From Variovorax sp. J2L1-78 (GTDB lineage Bacteria > Pseudomonadota > Gammaproteobacteria > Burkholderiales > Burkholderiaceae_C): DNA of 64,000 nucleotides. The stretch lies in NCBI RefSeq assembly GCF_030317205.1, contig NZ_JASZYB010000003.1:248001-312000 (forward strand). Direction: 5' to 3'. Below the pieces are notes generated by a model that searched no databases, was not told the DNA's origin, and saw only the letters and a program-made list of their open reading frames with translations. The position numbers and the translations under genes were made by a program. Of this stretch, positions 32,366 to 40,137 are shown piece by piece. The first letter of the stretch is position 1. Each line of letters begins with the position of its first letter.

Positions 32366-33234
32366 GCTTTGCGCCCCATGAGTCCTTCAGGGCGCCAGAT
32401 CAGCACGATCGCCATCAGCACGTACACGCCCATGCCGCTGAGTTCAGCGAAGAAGACCTTGCCGAAGGTGTCGACGAAGCCCACCAGCAGCGACGCGACC
32501 AGGGCGCCGGTGATGGAGCCGATGCCGCCGATCACCACCACCACGAAGCAGATGATCAGCACGCTCGCACCCATGTTCGGATACACCGAGGACATCGGCG
32601 CGGCGATCATCCCGGCCAGGGCCGCCAGCGCCACGCCGGCCGCGAACACGATGCGGTAGAGCCGCCGGATGTCGATGCCCAGCCCGCGCACCATGTCGCG
32701 GTTGCTCGCGCCGGCGCGGATCATCATGCCCAGCCGCGTGCGGTTCACCACCAGGTACAGGCCCACGGCCAGCACGATGCAGGCGGCCGACGCGAAGAGC
32801 CGGTACCACGGATAGCTCATGAGGTCCCCGAGCGCGAAGCTCCCGTCGAGCCAGGCCGGCACCTTCACGCCATGCACGTCGTTGCCCACGAGGATCGAGC
32901 GCAGTTCCTCGAAGACCAGGATCAGCCCGTAGGTCATCAGCACCTGCTGCAGGTGGTCGCGCTGGTAGAGGTAGCTGAAGAAGGCCCACTCCAGCAGGTA
33001 GCCGAAGACGGCCGCGAGCACCACGCCCGCGACCAGCATCACGATGAACTGGTCGCCGAAGAGCGGCGACAGCGCGAACGCCATGTAGGCGCCCAGCATG
33101 TAGAAGCTGCCGTGGGCCAGGTTGATCACGCCCATGATCCCGAAGATCAGCGTGAGCCCCGACGCGACCAGGAACAGCAGCAAGCCGTACTGGACCGCGT
33201 TCAGGCACTGGACGAGAAAGGTTCCGAAGTCCAC
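32362..33234 (-). CDS. livH: Branched-chain-type ABC permease, LivH
   Basis: 290 residues, hydrophobic throughout (about eight helices). LivH signatures are GLTLIFGIMGVINLAHGSFY near the N-terminus and VVVIGGIGSITGALVASLLV near the C-terminus. It forms the permease with LivM. It lies ten bases downstream of livK and overlaps livM by four. Confidence 0.93.
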   Translation of the reverse strand: MDFGTFLVQCLNAVQYGLLLFLVASGLTLIFGIMGVINLAHGSFYMLGAYMAFALSPLFGDQFIVMLVAGVVLAAVFGYLLEWAFFSYLYQRDHLQQVLMTYGLILVFEELRSILVGNDVHGVKVPAWLDGSFALGDLMSYPWYRLFASAACIVLAVGLYLVVNRTRLGMMIRAGASNRDMVRGLGIDIRRLYRIVFAAGVALAALAGMIAAPMSSVYPNMGASVLIICFVVVVIGGIGSITGALVASLLVGFVDTFGKVFFAELSGMGVYVLMAIVLIWRPEGLMGRKA

Positions 33235-33244
33235 GGCGCGCGCC

Positions 33245-34414
33245 TTACATCCGGCAGCCGCGTGCCGGGTCGGCCAGGCCCTTGATGGCGACGCTCACCA
33301 TCTTGTTCTCCTTGCCGTCGACCTTGCGCAGGTAGATGTCCTGCACCGGGTTGTGCGACTTGCCCACCGAGAAGGCGCCGCGCGGACTGTCGATCTTCGC
33401 CTTCTCGACCGCGGCCGCGAACTCGGCCTTCTTCGAGATGTCGCCCTTGGTAGCATCCAGCCCGATGGCTAGGATCTGCGCGGCGTCGTAGCCCTGCACC
33501 GCATACACGTCCGGCTGCAGCTTGAAGGCCTTGGCATAGGCGGTGCGGAAGCTGGTGTCGCGCGGCGTGTTCAGGCCGTCGGCGTAGTGCAGCGTGGTCA
33601 GCATGCCCTGCGCGCTGTCGCCCTGGGCGTCGAGCGTGCCGTCGGTCAGGAAGCCGGGGCCGTACAGCGGGATGGTCTTGTTGAGGCCGGCGGCCGCATA
33701 GTCCTTGACGAACTTCACGGCGCCGCCGCCGGCGAAGAAGGCGTACACCGCATCGGGCTTGGCAGCCGCGATCTCGGTCAGCAGCGCCTGGAACTCGACG
33801 TTGGGGAAGGGCACGGTGAGCTGCTTCACGACCTGGCCGCCGGCCTTCTCGAAGCCTTCCTTGAAGCCGTTCGTCGACTCGTCGCCGGCCGCGTACTTCC
33901 AGGTGATGGTGATCGCTTTCTTCTTCTTTTCCTGCTTGGCCGCGACCTCGCCCATCGCGTAGGCCGGTTGCCAGTTCGAGAAGGAGCTGCGGAAGATGTT
34001 GGGCGCGCACATCGGCCCGGTCACGGCGTCGGCGCCGGCGTTGGGCACGATCAGCGTGGTGCCGCTTTCCTTCGCGGCCTTGGCCATCGCCATGGCCACG
34101 CCGGAGTGCACGGTGCCGACGATGACGTCGACGTTGTCGCGCTTGATGAGCTTGTTGACGTTGTCGGTCGCCTTGGCCGGGTCGGACTCGTCGTCGACCT
34201 TCACGTACTCGATCTCGCGGCCGCCGAGCTTGCCGCCTTGCTCCTCGACGCGCAGCTTGAAGCCGTTCTCGATGGCGACGCCGAGCGCGGTGTAGGTGCC
34301 GCTGTAGGGCAGCATCAGGCCGACCTTCAGCTTGCCCTGCTGGGCGTGGCCGAGCGTGGCGATGCAGGCGAGGGTGAGCGCGGTCAGCGCGGTGCGAAGG
34401 TTCTTCTGGCTCAT
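33245..34414 (-). CDS. livK: Periplasmic substrate-binding protein of Liv-type transporter
   Basis: 389 residues with a signal peptide (about 1-27, ending GHAQQ) and the two-lobed type I periplasmic binding fold (GLMLPYSGTYTALGVAIENG; DVIVGTVHSGVAMAM; TWKYAAGDESTNGFKEGF). This subgroup accompanies aromatic-acid catabolic genes, and benzoate is the likely ligand here. ATG at 34414 overlaps the hydrolase stop (ATGA) and has GGAGAC upstream; an ATG four codons earlier is weaker. Confidence 0.9.
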   Translation of the reverse strand: MSQKNLRTALTALTLACIATLGHAQQGKLKVGLMLPYSGTYTALGVAIENGFKLRVEEQGGKLGGREIEYVKVDDESDPAKATDNVNKLIKRDNVDVIVGTVHSGVAMAMAKAAKESGTTLIVPNAGADAVTGPMCAPNIFRSSFSNWQPAYAMGEVAAKQEKKKKAITITWKYAAGDESTNGFKEGFEKAGGQVVKQLTVPFPNVEFQALLTEIAAAKPDAVYAFFAGGGAVKFVKDYAAAGLNKTIPLYGPGFLTDGTLDAQGDSAQGMLTTLHYADGLNTPRDTSFRTAYAKAFKLQPDVYAVQGYDAAQILAIGLDATKGDISKKAEFAAAVEKAKIDSPRGAFSVGKSHNPVQDIYLRKVDGKENKMVSVAIKGLADPARGCRM

Positions 34415-35211
34415 GGTTGTCTCCATTGATGGATGAACGAAAGGGTCGCGCTTATCACCTGCTCCGGCTGGTCCCGATGAGGGGAGTGGCCGCAGTCGGG
34501 CAATTCGAGGAGCTGCGTGCGATCGACCCGCGATGCGATGCCGCGGATCTGCTGCAGGGTGCCGTATTCGTCGTCCACGCCCTGGATGGCGAGCACCGGG
34601 CAGGCGATGCCGTCGAGTTCGGGCTCGATGTTCCACTGGCGGAACGGCGGATGCAGCCAGATGCGATTCCAGCCCCAGAAGGCCGAATCGGGGTCGTCGT
34701 GGTAGCGGCCGAGCTTCTTGGGCAGATCGGTCTGCAGGTACGCGACGCGCGCTTGCTCGATGTGCTCGACCGTGACGTCCTCCACCAGGATGTGCGGCGC
34801 CAGCAGCACCAGGCCGGCCACGCGCTGCGGAAAGCGCGCGGCATACAGCAGGGCGATCGATCCGCCATCGCTGTGGCCGAGGAGCCAGGGCGGCTCGTCG
34901 ATGCCCAGGGCGTCGAACAGCGGCGGCAGCACCTCGTGCGCCTGGCGATGCATGAAGTCGACGTCCCAGACCTCATCGGCGCCGCGCGGCGTCGAGCGGC
35001 CGTAGCCGGGCCGCGAGAAGACCAGCCCGCGGAAGCCGCCGGCCTGGCACAGCCGTTCCGGGAAGTCCTTCCACATCGCGACCGAGCCGAGGCCTTCGTG
35101 CAGGAACACGACCAGCGGCGCATCCGCGCGCTCGGCCGGGATGTGCACGTACTCGACGCGCAGCTCCCGCTCCCGCCAGCGGATGGCGGCCCATCGCGTC
35201 TCGCCGCTCAC
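34411..35211 (-). CDS. Alpha/beta hydrolase
   Basis: 266 residues with a GTG start overlapping the ligase stop (GTGA). The alpha/beta-hydrolase fold shows the oxyanion HEGLGS segment, nucleophile Ser in LLGHSDGGSIAL (G-x-S-x-G), an acid in VDDEYG and the catalytic His in DCGHSPHRDQPE. Members hydrolyse esters, lactones, thioesters or C-C bonds. A hydrolase of this kind is often found in box clusters, where it may rescue a lactone or CoA-ester side product, but this is not shown by the sequence. Confidence 0.88.
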   Translation of the reverse strand: MSGETRWAAIRWRERELRVEYVHIPAERADAPLVVFLHEGLGSVAMWKDFPERLCQAGGFRGLVFSRPGYGRSTPRGADEVWDVDFMHRQAHEVLPPLFDALGIDEPPWLLGHSDGGSIALLYAARFPQRVAGLVLLAPHILVEDVTVEHIEQARVAYLQTDLPKKLGRYHDDPDSAFWGWNRIWLHPPFRQWNIEPELDGIACPVLAIQGVDDEYGTLQQIRGIASRVDRTQLLELPDCGHSPHRDQPEQVISATLSFIHQWRQP

Positions 35212-36782
35212 GCGTGCTGCTCCTGCTCGCGCAGCCGGAAGCGCTGGATCTTGCCGGTCGCGGTCTTGGGCAACTCGTCGACGAACTCGATGAAGCGGGG
35301 GTACTTGTAGGCGGCCAGGTGTTCCTTCACGAAGACCTTCAGGTCTTCGGCGCTGCACGACTGGTTCGACTTCAGCACCACGAAGGCCTTGGTCTTGGTC
35401 AGGCCGTCGCTGTCCTGCTTGCCGATGACGGCGGCCTCGAGCACCGCCGGGTGCCGCATCAGCGTCGCCTCGACCTCGAAGGGCGAGACATAGATGCCGC
35501 TGACCTTCAGCATGTCGTCGCTGCGGCCGGCGTAGGTGTAGTAGCCGTCGGCATCGCGCGAGTACTTGTCGCCGCTCTGCGTCCAGCCGTCGCGGAAGGT
35601 CTGGCGGCTCTTCTCAGGGTTGCCCCAGTACATGAGCGCGCTGCTCGGGCCCTTGATGTAGAGGTCGCCGACCTCGCCGTCGGCGACCGGCCGACCGTCT
35701 TCCCCGCGCAGTTCGATCTCGTAGCCGTCCACGGGCCGGCCGGTGGTGCCGTAGCGAATGTCGCCGGGCCGGTTGGAGATGAAGATGTGCAGCATCTCGG
35801 TGGAACCGATGCCGTCGATGATCTCGCAGCCGAAGTGCGTCTTGAAGCGCTGGGCGATCTCGCCCGGTAGGGCCTCGCCGGCGGACGAGCACATGCGCAG
35901 CGCGACGCTGTCGCGCGCGGGCAGGGCGGGTGATGCGAGCATGCCCGCGAAGCCGGTGGGCGCGCCGAAGAAGACCGTGGGCTTCACGCCCGACGCTTCC
36001 GCCGGGAAGCCCGTGCCGGTCCAGCGCTTGAAGGTCGCGTCGGGGGTCGGGCGCTCGGCCATCAGCACCACGGTCGCGCCGACCGACAGCGGGAAGGTCA
36101 GCCCGTTGCCGAGGCCATAGGCGAAGTACAGCTTGGCCGCGGAGAAGCAGACGTCGTCCTCGGTGAGGCCGAGCACCGGCTTGCCGTAGAGCTCGGCGGT
36201 CCACCACGGGTTGCCGTGCGTGTGGACTGTGCCCTTGGGCCGGCCGGTCGAGCCCGACGAGTAGAGCCAGAAGGCATGGTCCTGCGGGCCGGTCGGTGCC
36301 GGCCTGGCCAGCGGCGGATGGGCGCCGATGACGGCGTCGAGGTCGCTGGCGCCGTTGGGCAGCGCGGCGGTGGGCTGCGAGACGAAGAGCTGACGCAGCG
36401 CATGCGGCGCCTTGGACATGGCGTCGTGCAGCACCGGCAGCAGCGCGCCCGATACCAGCGCAGCGACGGCGCCGCTGTGCTCGAGCATGTAGGCATAGTC
36501 GTCGGCCGTGAGCAGCGTGTTGACCGCGACGGGCACCACGCCGGCGTAGAGGCATCCCAGGAAGCTCACCGGCCAGTCATGGCTGTCGAGCTGCAGCAGC
36601 AGGACGCGTTCTTCGCGCTGGATGCCCGCCGACTGGAGCGCACCGGCCAGGCGACGGGCGCGGTCTTCCAGCGCGCCATAGCTGAGCGTGCCGCGGTCGT
36701 CGATGTAGGCGAGCTTGGCCGGCCGCCCGCGGTTGAGCGCGAACAGGTGTTCGGCGAAGTTGAAGTCGGTGGGCAGGCTCAT
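35208..36782 (-). CDS. bclA: Benzoate-CoA ligase
   Basis: 524 residues, the usual length. AMP-binding motif SSGSTGRPKGTVHTHGN, core motifs DGIGSTEMLHIF and GDLYIKGPSSALMYWGN, and the C-terminal catalytic Lys in LPKTATGKIQRFRL. The FFGAPTGFAGML segment is typical of benzoate/aryl-CoA ligases. It makes benzoyl-CoA from benzoate, CoA and ATP, the first step of the box pathway and the presumed source of the BoxR effector. The frame is open upstream, but MSLPTDFNFAEHLFALN is the family start. Confidence 0.93.
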   Translation of the reverse strand: MSLPTDFNFAEHLFALNRGRPAKLAYIDDRGTLSYGALEDRARRLAGALQSAGIQREERVLLLQLDSHDWPVSFLGCLYAGVVPVAVNTLLTADDYAYMLEHSGAVAALVSGALLPVLHDAMSKAPHALRQLFVSQPTAALPNGASDLDAVIGAHPPLARPAPTGPQDHAFWLYSSGSTGRPKGTVHTHGNPWWTAELYGKPVLGLTEDDVCFSAAKLYFAYGLGNGLTFPLSVGATVVLMAERPTPDATFKRWTGTGFPAEASGVKPTVFFGAPTGFAGMLASPALPARDSVALRMCSSAGEALPGEIAQRFKTHFGCEIIDGIGSTEMLHIFISNRPGDIRYGTTGRPVDGYEIELRGEDGRPVADGEVGDLYIKGPSSALMYWGNPEKSRQTFRDGWTQSGDKYSRDADGYYTYAGRSDDMLKVSGIYVSPFEVEATLMRHPAVLEAAVIGKQDSDGLTKTKAFVVLKSNQSCSAEDLKVFVKEHLAAYKYPRFIEFVDELPKTATGKIQRFRLREQEQHA

Positions 36783-36843
36783 CGTGTGTCTCCTGGTGTC
36801 ATCGGCGCGGTGATGCGCTCTTGTGTGTTGCGTGCGCGGAGGG

Positions 36844-38397
36844 CTAGCGCAGGCCCAGCCCGGCCAGCGCCGCCGGACTGGCCTGTATCGCGCTTCGGCG
36901 GTGGTAGAAGTCCAGCGCCCGCAGGCCGCCGAGTTCCGCGCCGCCGCCGGCGCGCCCCGGGCCGCCATGCAGCGACATCGGCATCACGTTGCCGTGGCCG
37001 GTGTGGGTCTGCGCGACCTCGGGTGTGATCACGTGCACGCGGCCATGGCTGGCCGCGAGCTGCACGGCGGCGCGTGCCAGTGCCGCGTCGTCGCTCCCGT
37101 AGAGAGAGGTGACCAGCGAGCCCTGGCCGCGGTGCGCGAGCGCGATCGCATGGTCGACGTCGCGGTAGGCGAGCAAGGTGGCGACGGGGCCGAAGACCTC
37201 GACGTCGTGCACGCTGTCCGCGGCGTCGGCATCCTTCGCGCCCAGCAGCACCGGGCCGATGCAGGCGGCGATGGCGGGGTCCGCGTCGACCAGTGCTTGC
37301 GCGCTGCCGTCGTGCAGCAGGGTGGTCTGCCGCTGCAATGTCGCGAGGCCTTCGCGCACCGCGTTCAGCTGCGCACGGCTCACCAGCGAGCCCATGCGCA
37401 CGCTCTCGTTGCGCGGGTTGCCGACCGTCACGCCGCGCAGCTTGGCGCCGATGGCCTCCGCTGCCGCGTCGTAGACGGTCGCCGGCACGAGGATGCGGCG
37501 GATGGCGGTGCATTTCTGGCCGCTCTTGACGGTCATCTCACGCACCACCTCGCGCACCAGCAGGTCGAAGGCGTCGGTGCCCGGCGTGGCGTCGGGCAGC
37601 AGCAGCGCGGAATTGAGGCTGTCCGCCTCGATGTTGACCCGCACCGAGCGCTGCGCTACCGCGGCATGCGATCGGATCAGCGCACCGGTCTCGGCCGAGC
37701 CGGTGAAGGAGACGACGTCGAAGGGCTGCAGTTGGTCCATCAGCCCGTTCGAGCTGCCGCAGATCACCGACAGCGCGCCGGCCGGCAGCACGCCGGCGTC
37801 GACCACGTCGCGCACCATGCGCTGCGTGAGCCAGGCGGTCGAGGTGCCGGGCTTGACGATGACGGGCACGCCCGACAGCAGGGCTGGGGCCGCCTTTTCC
37901 CACAGGCCCCAGGCCGGAAAGTTGAAGGCGTTGATGAACAGCGCGACGCCGCGCGTGGGGACCTGCAGGTGCTGCGAGAGGAAGACGGGTTCCTTGCCCA
38001 GCTTCACCGCGTCGCCGTCGCGCAGCGCGTGCACGTCGCCCAGCGCGTCGCCCCACTTGGCGTACTGGCCCAGCGTGAAGATCGCGCCGTCGATATCGAC
38101 GGCCGAGTCGTTCTTCACGGTGCCCGAGTTGGCCGTGGCGATTTCGTAGTAGCTGTCGCGATGCGTCTGCAGCACCTTGACGACGGCGGCGAGCAGTCCG
38201 GCGCGCTGCTGATAGCTCAGCGCGCGCAGCGCGGCACCGCCGACGTCGCGCGCAAAGCCGAAGGCGGCCGGCAGGTCGAGCCCGGTCGCGTCGACGCGTG
38301 CCAGTTCGGTGCCGAGCACCGGGTCGAACAGCGGCACGCCGGCGCCGCTGCCGGTTTGCCAGCGACCGCCGACGTGGTTGGGAAGAAGCTCGGTCAT
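36844..38397 (-). CDS. boxD: 3,4-dehydroadipyl-CoA semialdehyde dehydrogenase
   Basis: 517 residues of the aldehyde dehydrogenase superfamily, in the PaaZ/BoxD-like group. NAD(P) site FTGSAETGALIRSH, active-site Cys in VKSGQKCTAIRRI and proton-shuttle Glu in NIEADSLNSALL. It oxidises the semialdehyde that BoxC releases, giving 3,4-dehydroadipyl-CoA for a beta-oxidation-like route. It is four bases downstream of the DUF4863 gene and 61 bases upstream of the ligase gene, all in one operon. Confidence 0.9.
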   Translation of the reverse strand: MTELLPNHVGGRWQTGSGAGVPLFDPVLGTELARVDATGLDLPAAFGFARDVGGAALRALSYQQRAGLLAAVVKVLQTHRDSYYEIATANSGTVKNDSAVDIDGAIFTLGQYAKWGDALGDVHALRDGDAVKLGKEPVFLSQHLQVPTRGVALFINAFNFPAWGLWEKAAPALLSGVPVIVKPGTSTAWLTQRMVRDVVDAGVLPAGALSVICGSSNGLMDQLQPFDVVSFTGSAETGALIRSHAAVAQRSVRVNIEADSLNSALLLPDATPGTDAFDLLVREVVREMTVKSGQKCTAIRRILVPATVYDAAAEAIGAKLRGVTVGNPRNESVRMGSLVSRAQLNAVREGLATLQRQTTLLHDGSAQALVDADPAIAACIGPVLLGAKDADAADSVHDVEVFGPVATLLAYRDVDHAIALAHRGQGSLVTSLYGSDDAALARAAVQLAASHGRVHVITPEVAQTHTGHGNVMPMSLHGGPGRAGGGAELGGLRALDFYHRRSAIQASPAALAGLGLR

Positions 38398-38401
38398 GGG
38401 G

Positions 38402-38869
38402 TCAACTTTTGGTGAACTGGATCTGCCCTTCGGGCAGCAGGTAGAGAACGAGCGCGCGGCCGTTGTCGACGGTCGGGTGGTGGGCGCTGCCCGGCGGGTA
38501 CACGCACCAGCCAGCCGGACGGCCGTCGAAGGTCGCGTCGCCCTCGATCGGCATGATCAGGTCGATCTCGCCGTTGGGATGCGTATGGTGCGGGCCGGCG
38601 AGATCGGCCATGTCGACCACGTCCACCGAGAAGCGGTGCAGCGCGTCCTCGGGCTTGAAGGGGCGGCCGTAGCGGATGCCGCCGCCTTCCCGTTCGCAGA
38701 GCCAGCCCTCGGCCACGCCCTCGATGCAGGCGGCCTTGAGTTGGGTGTAGGTCTGGCTGCCGACACCGTGCTGCGCGTTGAGCCAGCGGTCCAGCGAGGC
38801 GTCCAACGGCCGGCCCGCGATCTGGGCGCTGAGTCCGGCGATCAGGTGGTGAAAGGCTTCCTTGGACAT
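38402..38869 (-). CDS. DUF4863 (PnbB-like, cupin-type) protein of box cluster
   Basis: 155 residues. An N-terminal helical part (about 1-55) is followed by a cupin-like beta barrel with HHTHPNGEID (possible metal-binding His-x-His and Glu) and CVYPPGSAHHPTVDNG with another His pair. It belongs to the DUF4863 group often seen beside box genes. The family includes 4-hydroxylaminobenzoate lyase as I recall, so an aromatic-acid reaction is possible, but the role in benzoate metabolism is not established. First gene of the ligase/transport operon, divergent from boxR. The start MSKEAFHHL is preferred over upstream in-frame codons. Confidence 0.8.
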   Translation of the reverse strand: MSKEAFHHLIAGLSAQIAGRPLDASLDRWLNAQHGVGSQTYTQLKAACIEGVAEGWLCEREGGGIRYGRPFKPEDALHRFSVDVVDMADLAGPHHTHPNGEIDLIMPIEGDATFDGRPAGWCVYPPGSAHHPTVDNGRALVLYLLPEGQIQFTKS

Positions 38870-39047
38870 GTCGTCTCGTGTGGCTTTGTGGTGTGCGTGG
38901 GATCGGCGCAGTTGCAGCATCCGGCGGTGTGCAGTATCTTGCGCTCGATCAAACAATAAGCAGCAAAATGCAGCGTGTCAAGCAACATAATGCATGTATG
39001 GCGTTTACCCTGAGCGCGCAAAATCAAGGCATCGAATGAGGAGTTCC
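38870..39047. promoter_or_regulatory. Divergent promoter region of the box operons
   Basis: 178 bp between the DUF4863-led operon and boxR. TGCA occurs at 38913, 38930, 38969 and 38991, and the right half is A/T-rich, with AATAAGCAGCAAAATGCA at 38955-38972. TGCA-centred sites are described for BzdR/BoxR-type repressors, so control of both arms from here is likely. None of these four has the six-base spacing seen upstream of boxC. Confidence 0.5.
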
Positions 39048-39983
39048 ATGACTGAGGAAGCAGGGCGGAGTGGCGGCGCCATGGCGGGTGCGATCGACAC
39101 GGTCACCGCGGAAGCGCCGCGACATCCCCTGCTCGCCGTGCTCGGCGAACGCGTCCGCAGCCTGCGTGCACAGCGTGGCCTCACCCGCAAGGCGGTGGCG
39201 GTGGCGGCCGATGTGTCGGAGCGCCACCTGGCGAACCTCGAGTACGGCACCGGCAATGCTTCGATCCTGGTGCTGCAGCAGGTGGCGCAGGCCTTGCACT
39301 GCTCGCTCGCCGAGCTCGTCGGCGACGTCACGACCAGTTCGCCCGAGTGGTTGCTGATCCGCGAACTGCTCGAGCACCGCAGCGAAGCCGATCTGCGCCG
39401 TGCGCGCATCGCCCTGGGTGAACTGCTGGGCAACGGCCGCGGCGATGCCGCGCGCCACCGTCGCATCGCATTGATCGGCCTGCGCGGAGCCGGCAAGTCG
39501 ACCCTGGGGCCGATGCTGGCGCAGGATCTCGACGTGCCGTTCATCGAACTGAGCCGCGAGATCGAGAAGCTCGCCGGCTGCAGCGTGCGCGAGATCCATG
39601 ACCTCTACGGCACCAACGCCTACCGGCGTTACGAGCGTCGCGCGCTGGAGGAAACGGTGCAGATCCACAGCGAGGTGGTGATCGCCACGCCGGGCGGCAT
39701 CGTGTCCGATCCGGCCACCTTCAACGAGTTGCTGGCGCACTGCACCACCGTCTGGCTGCGTGCCGCGCCCGAGGAGCACATGGGGCGCGTCGTGGCGCAG
39801 GGCGACACGCGCCCCATCGCCGCCAGCAAGGAGGCGATGGAGGACCTGCACCGCATCCTCGACGGGCGCGCGGCCTTCTATTCGAAGGCCGACCTGACGG
39901 TCGACACCAGCGGCCAGACGCTGGCGCAGAGCTTCGACGTGCTGCGCGGCGCCGTGCGCGCGGCGATCGCCGCAGCGGTCTGA
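39048..39983 (+). CDS. boxR: BoxR/BzdR-family benzoyl-CoA-responsive repressor
   Basis: 311 residues in two parts. An XRE-type HTH spans about residues 28-90 (GERVRSLRAQRGLTRKAVAV, ADVSERHLANLEYGTGN), and a shikimate-kinase-like domain spans about 138-305 with P-loop GLRGAGKSTLGP near residue 144. In this family the kinase-like domain binds benzoyl-CoA and releases the repressor from DNA (established for BzdR/BoxR of Azoarcus). AGGAG at 39039-39043 supports the ATG at 39048; an ATG at 39036 is the alternative. boxC follows after a 154 bp regulatory spacer. Confidence 0.93.
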   Translation: MTEEAGRSGGAMAGAIDTVTAEAPRHPLLAVLGERVRSLRAQRGLTRKAVAVAADVSERHLANLEYGTGNASILVLQQVAQALHCSLAELVGDVTTSSPEWLLIRELLEHRSEADLRRARIALGELLGNGRGDAARHRRIALIGLRGAGKSTLGPMLAQDLDVPFIELSREIEKLAGCSVREIHDLYGTNAYRRYERRALEETVQIHSEVVIATPGGIVSDPATFNELLAHCTTVWLRAAPEEHMGRVVAQGDTRPIAASKEAMEDLHRILDGRAAFYSKADLTVDTSGQTLAQSFDVLRGAVRAAIAAAV

Positions 39984-40025
39984 TCCCTGCCTGCTGGCGG
40001 CGCGCCAGCCCGGGTTTTCCTGAAC

Positions 40026-40100
40026 TGCAGAAAAGTGCAACAGGCATTGACTTGGCTGTTGATGTGCATGATGATGCATGCACTGATCGCAAGAAATGCA
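40026..40100. promoter_or_regulatory. Array of TGCA boxes upstream of boxC (putative BoxR operator)
   Basis: Six TGCA words start at 40026, 40036, 40065, 40075, 40079 and 40097. The first two and the third and fourth each form TGCA-N6-TGCA. The second pair, TGCATGATGATGCA, is followed directly by another overlapping TGCA. The whole sits 37-112 bases before the boxC ATG, in an A/T-rich stretch suitable for a promoter. TGCA-type repeats are the reported recognition element of this repressor family. Confidence 0.7.
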
Positions 40101-40137
40101 TTATGTTTCTTGTTTCTGCTGTCAACGGAGACAACCC

